A stretch of 64,000 nt of DNA, taken from positions 78,114 to 142,113 of the forward strand of contig NZ_MWVI01000061.1 of NCBI RefSeq assembly GCF_002087295.1. The letters run 5' to 3'. Made by a program: the position numbers and the translations under genes. Source of the DNA: Vreelandella lionensis. GTDB lineage: Bacteria; Pseudomonadota; Gammaproteobacteria; Pseudomonadales; Halomonadaceae. The notes under the pieces are model-generated. The model was not told where the DNA came from. It was given only the letters and a program-made list of their open reading frames with translations, and made no database searches. Below, piece by piece: positions 57,571-64,000 of the stretch; positions within the stretch are counted from its first letter, which is position 1; every line of letters starts with the position of its first letter.

Positions 57571-58662
57571 ATGGGCTTTAACTGCGGTATTGTCGGCCTA
57601 CCCAACGTAGGCAAATCCACGCTGTTCAATGCGTTGACGAAGTCAGGGATTGATGCAGAGAACTTCCCGTTCTGCACCATCGAACCCAACGTTGGCATCG
57701 TCCCGATGCCAGACCCACGCCTGGATGCGCTAGCGGCCATCGTAAAGCCTGAGAAAGTGCTGCCCACCACCATGGAGTTTGTGGATATCGCAGGCCTCGT
57801 GGCGGGTGCCTCCAAAGGTGAAGGCCTGGGCAATAAGTTCCTGGCCAACATTCGTGAAACCCAAGCCATTGCCCACGTGGTGCGCTGCTTCGATAACGAC
57901 AACGTGATCCACGTCGCCAACCAAGTAGATCCCCGCGCCGACATCGAGACCATCAATCTTGAGCTCGCCCTGGCCGACCTAGACACCGTCGAGAAAGCCA
58001 GCCAGCGCCTGCTGCGCTCAGTGAAAGGCGGTGATAAAGACGCCATTGCCACCAAAGCCGTGCTGGACAAAATCCTGCCGCATCTTGCCGAAGGCCAGCC
58101 GCTGCGCAGCTTTGGCCTGGATGACGACGAAAAACGTCAGGTAAAAAGCTTTGGCTTTTTGACCCTCAAGCCCACCATGTACATTGCTAACGTCAATGAA
58201 GATGGCTTTGAGAACAACCCCTACCTGGATATCGTCAACGAGATCGCCGCAGAAGAAGGCGCGATTGTGGTGCCGGTGTGCAATCAGCTAGAAGCGGAAA
58301 TTGCCGAACTCGAAGATGAAGAACGCAGTATGTTCCTCTCCGAAATGGGCATGGAAGAGCCGGGGCTAGATCGTGTGATTCGCGCGGGCTACTCACTGCT
58401 GGGCCTGCAAACCTACTTCACCGCTGGCGTGAAAGAAGTACGCGCCTGGACGGTAAGAGAAGGCGCCAGCGCTCCAGAAGCCGCCGGTGTGATTCACACC
58501 GACTTCCAGAAAGGCTTTATCCGCGCCGAAGTCATCGCCTATGACGACTACGTCACGCTGGGCGGCGAGCAAGGTGCCAAAGATAACGGCAAATGGCGCT
58601 TGGAAGGTAAAGACTACATCGTCAAAGATGGCGACGTGATTCACTTCCGCTTTAATGTCTAA
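57571..58662 (+). CDS. ychF: redox-regulated ATPase YchF (OBG-like)
   Basis: OLA1/YchF family P-loop NTPase of 363 residues that prefers ATP. G1 is [17 protein letters not shown], switch region [18 protein letters not shown]3 [20 protein letters not shown]4-like NVNEDGF, and the C-terminal TGS domain includes [33 protein letters not shown] and [12 protein letters not shown]. Linked to ribosome binding and oxidative-stress responses in E. coli. The frame is intact; 64 bases to the next tRNA. Confidence 0.96.
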   Translation: MGFNCGIVGLPNVGKSTLFNALTKSGIDAENFPFCTIEPNVGIVPMPDPRLDALAAIVKPEKVLPTTMEFVDIAGLVAGASKGEGLGNKFLANIRETQAIAHVVRCFDNDNVIHVANQVDPRADIETINLELALADLDTVEKASQRLLRSVKGGDKDAIATKAVLDKILPHLAEGQPLRSFGLDDDEKRQVKSFGFLTLKPTMYIANVNEDGFENNPYLDIVNEIAAEEGAIVVPVCNQLEAEIAELEDEERSMFLSEMGMEEPGLDRVIRAGYSLLGLQTYFTAGVKEVRAWTVREGASAPEAAGVIHTDFQKGFIRAEVIAYDDYVTLGGEQGAKDNGKWRLEGKDYIVKDGDVIHFRFNV

Positions 58663-58726
58663 CGCCTAAAACAAATAAATGCTTGACGGGTGGCGTATCT
58701 CTGAGTAATATTCGCCCCCGTTGAAC

Positions 58727-58803
58727 GGCTACGTAGCTCAGCTGGTTAGAGCACATCACTCATAATGATGGGGTCCCCTGTTCAAATCAGGGCGTAGCCA
58801 CCA
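58727..58803 (+). tRNA. tRNA-Met (elongator, anticodon CAT)
   Basis: 77 bases including CCA. The acceptor stem GGCTACG/CGTAGCC is identical to E. coli elongator tRNA-Met. The anticodon stem TCACT-CATAATGA region carries CAT, and the T-arm is CCCTG-TTCAAAT-CAGGG. A full 1-72 pair and the sequence identity distinguish it from initiator tRNA. Confidence 0.95.
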
Positions 58804-58830
58804 ACACCGAATACCGCTAGCAATAGCAGA

Positions 58831-58859
58831 AGCCCGCTGACTCAGTCAGCGGGCTTTTT
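58831..58859 (+). terminator. terminator after tRNA-Met
   Basis: A perfect 11-bp stem AGCCCGCTGAC/GTCAGCGGGCT with loop TCA is followed by five T residues. It could also act on the convergent aminopeptidase gene. Confidence 0.88.
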
Positions 58860-58884
58860 CGTTTCTAGACTTTTCTTGGTCAGC

Positions 58885-60189
58885 TCAGGAGAGCGTCGGG
58901 CGGTTCAGGAACACCGTCAGCGCCCGCGTCAGGTAATCCACATCTCGCGTACCAGACGTTTCACGAATCGAGTGCATCGCCCACTGGGGCAATCCTACGT
59001 CGATGGTCGGCACGCCTACTTCTGTGGCGGTAATCGGCCCGATGGTACTACCACAGCCCATATCTGCCCGCGTGACGAACGACTGCACCGGCACATCCGC
59101 CTCGCGGCACACATCCCGGAACAGCGCGCCGGTGACGCTATTGGTCGCGTAGCGCTGGCTGGCATTGACCTTGATCACCGGGCCGCCGTTAATGGCGGGG
59201 CCGTGGCGCTCATCGTGCTTGTCGCGGAAGTTCGGGTGCAGCGCGTGGGCGTTATCGCAGGAGATCATCAGCGACGACTGAATCAGTTGAATCAACGACT
59301 CCTCGCTACCACCGCCTACCTGGGCATTCAAACGCTTCAGCACATCGCCTAAAAACGGCCCTTGGGCACCACAGGCGCTGGCACTACCTACCTCTTCATG
59401 GTCGTTCGCCACCAGCAGCGCACCCTGGCTAGCATCACACTCCAGCAGCGCCTCTAGGCCCACAAAGCACGACAGCAGGTTATCCAGCCGCGCGCTGGCC
59501 AGCAGCTCTTTGCGCAAACCAATCAGTGAAGGCGGCTGCACGTCGTAAAAGCCCAGCTCAAAATCCACCACTTCTACGGCACGCAGGCCGTGCTGCTCTT
59601 CTAGCCACTGGGCTAGCAGATCATTCAGCTTGGCCGTATCACTCTGCATTAATACCGGCGCCATCTGCGTTTGCGGATTGATGGGCCGCCCTGCATTCAC
59701 GTCGCGGTCCATATGGATCGCGAGGCTAGGAATCATCGCTACCGGGCGGTCCACGTTAAGCAGCACGCTCTCTAAGCGGCCATCGGCATGGCGTACGTGT
59801 ACCCGGCCTGCCAAGCCTAAATCGCGGTCAAACCAGGGCGCTAACAGCACGCCGCCATATACCTGCACGCCAAGTTGTAGCCAGCCGGCTGAATATTGCG
59901 TGGCGTTGGGCTTTAAGCGTAGCCCTGGGCTATCGGTATGAGCACCCAGCATGCGCAGGCTGGTTAACTTACCAGCGGGCAGCTGAAAAGCGATCACAGA
60001 CGAATCGTTACGCGTCACGTAGTAGCGCTTTCCTGGCACCAACTGCCAGTTCGCGGTCTCTTCCAGGCGCGTAAAGCCCGCCTGCTCCAAACGCTGGGCC
60101 ATGCTGTGGGTGGCATGCCATGGCGTAGGCGACTGCTGTAAAAAATCGCACAGTCGCGTTAAACGTTCCGCGTTGAAAGCCTCGGACAT
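58885..60189 (-). CDS. apeB: M18 family aminopeptidase
   Basis: Dizinc aminopeptidase of ~434 residues (DAP/ApeB family), releasing N-terminal acidic or hydrophobic residues in the cytoplasm. Zinc and catalytic motifs: MLGAHTDSPGLRLKP, VANDHEEVGSASACGAQGP with the catalytic Glu, SCDNAHALHPNF, and RADMGCGSTIGPITAT with a C-terminal MHSIRETSGTRDVDYL His ligand. The ATG at 60189 follows AGGAATTCC; an in-frame ATG at 60201 is less likely. Confidence 0.93.
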   Translation of the reverse strand: MSEAFNAERLTRLCDFLQQSPTPWHATHSMAQRLEQAGFTRLEETANWQLVPGKRYYVTRNDSSVIAFQLPAGKLTSLRMLGAHTDSPGLRLKPNATQYSAGWLQLGVQVYGGVLLAPWFDRDLGLAGRVHVRHADGRLESVLLNVDRPVAMIPSLAIHMDRDVNAGRPINPQTQMAPVLMQSDTAKLNDLLAQWLEEQHGLRAVEVVDFELGFYDVQPPSLIGLRKELLASARLDNLLSCFVGLEALLECDASQGALLVANDHEEVGSASACGAQGPFLGDVLKRLNAQVGGGSEESLIQLIQSSLMISCDNAHALHPNFRDKHDERHGPAINGGPVIKVNASQRYATNSVTGALFRDVCREADVPVQSFVTRADMGCGSTIGPITATEVGVPTIDVGLPQWAMHSIRETSGTRDVDYLTRALTVFLNRPTLS

Positions 60190-60327
60190 GGAATTCCTCA
60201 TAACAGTAATGATTGAGTCTCACAGGGGAAATGACCTGCTACAATGCTCCCTCGGCCTACGCAACTCATAGGCTAACTGCGTGTCTAGGGAAGAATGAGT
60301 GTACACAAATCCGGGAGAGCTTGACTG

Positions 60328-62428
60328 ATGAGCTTGTTTGCAACGCTTTCGCGCTCGGTCGCCCTTGCCGTAATGCTGGTGATCACCAGCCCGGCAGCGC
60401 TGGCGCAACTCGCGCCGACCGACGAACAACGCCAAGCGGCAGTAGAAATTGCGGACTCGCTCCGCTACGGCCACTATGCTGATATCAATTTTAACGAGCA
60501 GTGGTCACAGGAAGCTTTCCAGCGCTATCTGGATATTCTAGATGGTCAGCGCGCCTACCTGCTCAGCCGTGATATTGAACCCTATCGCCATCTTGAAAAA
60601 GACATGGCCGAAGCGCTTTTTAATGGCGAGCTAGACGACGCTTTTGCGCTCTACAACCGCCTGAGCGAGCGTCATACCGCACGCCTTGAGTGGCTGCTGG
60701 CACGCCTGGACGAAGGGCTCTCGCTTGAATTTAATAGCGACGAGCGCTTAGAAGTTGATCGCGAAGATGCCTCCTGGGCTACCCGCGAAAGCGAGCTGGA
60801 CGAACTGTGGCGCAAGCGGTTGAAAAACGATGCCCTGACCCTCGCCATTACCGACCAGGACAGCGAGCAGATCGAAGATAACCTGCGCCAGCGCTACGAA
60901 GGCCAGCTTTCACGCTTACGCCAAGCAGAATCAGAAGATGTCTTTGGCCTACTGATGGCGGCCGTGTCAGGCACTATCGACCCCCACACCGGTTACCTCT
61001 CCCCTCGCCAAGGTGAATCCTTCGATATCCAGATGAGCCTCTCACTGGAAGGCATCGGCGCACTGCTACAAGCAGACGGTGAGTACGTTAAGGTTTCCAG
61101 CCTAGTGCCCGGCGGCCCAGCAGAGCGCGCAGGCGTGCTAGAGCCCGCCGACCGCATTATCGCCGTCGGCCAAGAAGAGGGTGAAATGGTCAACGTCGTG
61201 GGTATGCGCCTGGACAACGTGGTTGACCTGATTCGTGGCCCGAAAGGCTCCGTGGTGCGTCTGGATGTGGTGCCTGCCCAAGCCGTGGATATGACCCGCT
61301 CGCAAATCGTCGAAATCACCCGCGACACGGTCAGCTTGGAAGATCAGGCAGCTGACAGCGAAGTGATTGAAGTTAAACGCGACGGCGCGCCCCACCGCAT
61401 TGGCGTGATTAACGTGCCCACGTTCTACGTGGATTTCGACGCCTGGCAGGCCGGTGAAGAAGAGTACCGCAGCACCACCCGCGACGTGGCCCGTGAAATC
61501 GACAACCTCAAAAAAGAGGGTGTTGAAGGCATCGTGCTGGACCTGCGCAACAACGGCGGCGGCGCACTTCAAGAAGCCAACTCGCTGATCGGCCTGTTTA
61601 TTGACCGTGGCCCCACCGTGCAAGTACGCGATGCCCAGGGTCGCATTCAGCTGTATGGCGATGCCGAAGCAGGCACCGTTTATGACGGCCCGCTGACCGT
61701 GCTGGTGAACCGCTTATCAGCCTCGGCGTCTGAAATCTTCGCCGGTGCCATTCAGGATTACGGCCGCGGCATTGTGGTCGGCGCGTCCACCTTCGGCAAA
61801 GGCACCGTTCAAACCCTGAACGAGCTTAGCCACGGCCAGATCAAACTCACCCGCGCCAAGTTCTACCGTATCTCTGGCGACAGCACCCAGAACCGCGGCG
61901 TCGAGCCAGACATCACCTTCCCCAGCCTGATTGACCCAGAGCGGATTGGTGAGAGCAGCCTGGACAACGCGCTGGCCTGGGACACCGTGCAAAACGTTCA
62001 GTACCGCCGCTACGGCGAGCCGGAACGTGTGCTGCCGACGCTGATTACTCGCCATGAAGAGCGCGCCAAAGAGAACCCTAACTTCCGCTACTTGGAGCGC
62101 CAGTCTACTCTGGCCCGCCAGTTGCGCGAGCAGCACACCAGCGTCAGCCTGAACCGCGAGCAGCGCCAACGCGAGCTAGAAGCCCAAGAAGCCGAACAGC
62201 TCTCGCTGGAAAAACCAGCGCCGCCGCGCCCTGGGCCTGCCGGAACTGGAAGAGTGGATGGATGCGCGTAGCGACGGCACAGCCGCTACCGAAGAGGCAG
62301 AAACAGACGCAGAGAACGAAAGCGACGAAGAAGAGATGCCCGTGGACCGCGCCCACGTGCTGGAAGCCGCTGAAATCCTGCTCGACTATGTTCACCTTCA
62401 AGATACCCAGCGGATGGCCAAGCGCTAA
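60328..62428 (+). pseudogene. prc: carboxy-terminal (tail-specific) protease, one frameshift
   Basis: Periplasmic S41A protease, ~700 codons. Signal peptide ending TSPAALAQ, an N-terminal helical domain, a PDZ domain (EGIGALLQADGEYVKVSSLV, PAERAGVLEPADRIIAVG, residues ~240-320), then the S41 domain with IVLDLRNNGGGALQEA and the Ser/Lys dyad in NRLSASASEIFAGAIQ and GASTFGKGTVQT. The C-terminal DUF3340 region runs into one extra A near 62212; without it the text reads SLENQRRRALGLPELEEWMDA and ends at TAA 62426-62428. It degrades tagged or misfolded periplasmic proteins. Confidence 0.9.
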
Positions 62429-62458
62429 GTAATGGCTTGACCAGCACTAGGTACGAAG

Positions 62459-62486
62459 ACGCCAGCCCTCGGGCTGGCGTTTTTTT
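62459..62486 (+). terminator. terminator after prc
   Basis: ACGCCAGCCC/GGGCTGGCGT forms a nearly continuous stem with a minimal loop and is followed by seven T residues. Confidence 0.85.
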
Positions 62487-62514
62487 GTGGGTGCTTGCTT
62501 GAACCGAACCGCTG

Positions 62515-62877
62515 CTAGCAGAGGGCAGCGCGCCGCGCCGGGCGGTCGCCCATACGCGCCAAGCGCTGCGTCAGCGCCTCCAGCTGCAGCGCACTCCCCT
62601 GCGCACCTGATTCAATAATCGACTGCGCCCAGGCAGGCAGCTGCGGCGCTAAACGGTAGTAGACCCACTGCCCTTCCCGCTGATCCATCAGTAGGCCGCA
62701 CTGGCGCAGCTGCGCCAAATGGCGAGACACCTTCGGCTGAGACTCCTCTAGCGCATAGGTCATCTCACACACGCACAGCGACTGCTCCTGGGCAATCAGC
62801 AGCACCAGCATCAGCCGCGTTTCATCGCTCAAACACTTAAAGACCTGCAGCGCCTGCAGGCTAGTCGCTTTCCCCAC
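62515..62877 (-). CDS. ArsR family transcriptional regulator
   Basis: A 120-residue winged-helix metalloregulator. CLSDETRLMLVLLIAQEQSLCVCEM carries the paired cysteines of the alpha-3 As(III)/Sb(III) site. The recognition helix is LEESQPKVSRHLAQLRQCGLL, and the wing is DQREGQWVYYRL. This Cys arrangement is that of the ArsR repressors of ars operons. No ars gene lies beside it within the window, and the flank to its right is AT-rich DNA. Confidence 0.88.
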   Translation of the reverse strand: MGKATSLQALQVFKCLSDETRLMLVLLIAQEQSLCVCEMTYALEESQPKVSRHLAQLRQCGLLMDQREGQWVYYRLAPQLPAWAQSIIESGAQGSALQLEALTQRLARMGDRPARRAALC

Positions 62878-63270
62878 GACACCTTCCTACGCCATCAATT
62901 GAGGAGGCTAGTTTACGCCAAGGTGGGAGGGAAGGCTAAGGGGTTGGGTTGAAGGAATAGGTATTTAGGTATGGTAAAACGCTCAAGGTGGAGAGTAACA
63001 CCAGGTGCGGAGCAGGAGTCGAAAACCAATGGGCATACATGTTAATTAGCACCATTATCAGAATAAGAAAAAACAATATACCAACACTGCATTTTAAGCC
63101 CTACCAAAGACTGCCTCCCCCCTCACGAAAATACATACTGAAGACACACATAAAAGGCTTACTGAGCAATTTAACATCATCACATACCAACTCATATCCA
63201 ACGCTCAAAGCAGCTCATAAGCAAAGCAAGATCCAAACAGGAAAAACCAACCTTTTGCGATAACCACCGC
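62878..63270. other. AT-rich intergenic stretch at the edge of a probable island
   Basis: About 390 bases without a supported gene. Base use changes sharply near 62990: the left side is like the core, the right side is AT-rich with the plus strand rich in A and C and poor in G. An open frame of 91 codons on plus (62988-63263) has no binding site and low complexity. On minus a short hydrophobic stretch (GILFFLILIMVLINMYAHWF) follows a TAG and could be a decayed membrane peptide. Confidence 0.6.
63002..63027 (-). other. degenerate tRNA/tmRNA 3'-end-like sequence
   Basis: Read on the minus strand, GGTTTTCGACTCCTGCTCCG followed by CACCTGG resembles a T-loop (TTCGACTCC), T-stem and acceptor end with CACC near the 3' end. 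The T-stem does not pair properly, so it is not a working tRNA. It lies at the point where composition changes. An old integration-site remnant is possible. Confidence 0.2.
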
Positions 63271-63949
63271 TTATAAATTGAAATTTAAAAACTCCTCAAA
63301 CCCTACTCCCCCTTCATCAATATAACCTTTATTGTGCATTTCCTTGAACCAATTTAACAGGGCATTATACTGAACAGACTGAGATTCACTCTTTACTGGG
63401 AGCATATGCTTTATCCAAAGCGAGACATGATCCTCAGTACATTTTTTCTTTCTTGAAAAAATATCTGCAATACGGATTATTCCGGCAGCAAGCTCTTTAC
63501 TTACAACATCTTCTGGAAATGACCAATGAGCCGAGCCCAAACAGTCTGTATATAGTGCTACTTGCTTCAATTGATCTAACAACTCTGGGTGATTTGAATT
63601 TGGATCTGCAACCTTTGATAAACCCTTTAAACTCCTAGCACCTTCAAGCATTAGATCAACCGCAATCCAGTGGGCATTCTTGTCTTTATGGGACCTGAAT
63701 TTTTTCCAACCATCTTTAAGCTCCTTGCCGTCCTTTGCTAAGGAAAGAGACCTCAAGATTGAAGCCTTGCCTGATTCCTCAATCGAAAGAATGGCTAAGG
63801 CAAGTCCAGTTGGATATCGATCATTGTCAAAGAGTAGCTGAGGCATCCTCATAAAGCCTTCTAGCATTCTTTTGGGCAGCATTAATTCCAGATGCCACCT
63901 GAGATGCACTTAATCTCCCTTTGTACTGTTTTAAACCATGGGTCATCAT
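63271..63949 (-). pseudogene. abiV: AbiV-family abortive infection protein, one frameshift
   Basis: About 225 residues after repair. The N-terminal frame reads MMTHGLKQYKG then LSASQVASGINAAQKNARRL; one extra G near 63846 shifts it, and DASLLFDNDRYPTGLALAIL with SIEESGKASIL continues. This NARRL..DA.LL...RYP.ALALA.LSIEE.GKA pattern, plus WKKFRSHKDKN, is the HEPN-like AbiV signature. AbiV blocks phage late protein synthesis in lactococci. Base composition is far more AT-rich than the rest, which suggests transfer. The frame stays open from the ATG at 63949 to the window edge, so a longer N-terminus is possible. Confidence 0.78.
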
Positions 63950-64000
63950 GTCTCTCAAAACTGGAAATAATAATACCTGAATCCGTGAGACCGGCCCCCG

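Noticed and set aside
63002..63027. A functional tRNA gene on minus
   Set aside because: The T-stem does not pair and no D-arm or anticodon arm can be placed upstream. Kept only as a possible remnant.
62988..63263. A 91-codon open frame on plus in the AT-rich gap
   Set aside because: No ribosome binding site, low-complexity basic composition, no recognisable motif, and it fills the intergenic space only because the DNA is G-poor.
1..64000. CRISPR arrays, insertion sequences, rRNA genes or an origin of replication
   Set aside because: No regularly spaced repeats, transposase motifs, rRNA-like sequence or DnaA-box cluster were found on reading through the window.

Overview
The window looks like the chromosome of a halophilic gammaproteobacterium of the Halomonadaceae (Halomonas/Vreelandella type). 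The reasons are the house-keeping gene orders (lolB-ispE-tRNA-Gln-prs-rplY-pth-ychF and hemA-prfA-prmC-moeB), acid-rich proteins such as the L25 tail, and fairly even, moderately GC-rich coding sequence. Only the last ~1.1 kb is clearly AT-rich and looks foreign.

Layout. 1-5.4 kb: first codons of serS (minus), a dicarboxylate/amino acid symporter, a DUF4202 protein and a YdiJ-type FAD/Fe-S dehydrogenase. 5.4-8 kb: trpG-trpD-trpC (minus). 8-12.6 kb: two-subunit NAD-dependent formate dehydrogenase (minus). 12.8-16.6 kb: an orphan metal-binding protein, gph, a type II NADH dehydrogenase and rpe. 16.7-20.7 kb: sulfate importer operon cysP-T-W-A. 20.8-23.2 kb: YajG-like lipoprotein, tpm, SH3 protein, DUF1820. 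23.3-26.6 kb: a two-gene unit of an ATP-grasp ligase and a 674-residue protein of unknown family whose C-terminal half carries a papain-like Gln-Cys / His / Asn pattern; this is the best candidate here for an undescribed system. 26.7-34.4 kb: tlyA, mscK, pldA, a DUF883/YqjE-like/YqjK-like trio, baiN. 34.5-39.6 kb: RND efflux adaptor and pump, DUF3617, CPXCG protein. 39.6-43.8 kb: polyamine importer potFGHI (minus). 44-46.5 kb: ahpC-ahpF behind an OxyR-like site. 46.6-51.2 kb: hemA-prfA-prmC-lrp-moeB (minus). 51.4-58.8 kb: TPR lipoprotein, lolB, ispE, tRNA-Gln, prs, rplY, pth, ychF, tRNA-Met. 58.9-62.9 kb: M18 aminopeptidase, tail-specific protease, ArsR regulator. 62.9-64 kb: AT-rich segment with an AbiV-family abortive-infection gene.

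The dominant oddity is that about 20 of about 55 genes are broken, by 27 lesions I could place: 23 one-base indels, one ~14-base deletion and three in-frame stops. In each case the two flanking frames join into a normal full-length family member, and genes expected to be essential or nearly so (prfA, rpe) are among them. I read this as residual sequencing/assembly error, not genome decay. Broken genes are given as one feature over the whole locus, typed pseudogene because that is what the sequence shows, with the lesion position stated. No CRISPR array, insertion sequence, rRNA or replication origin was seen.
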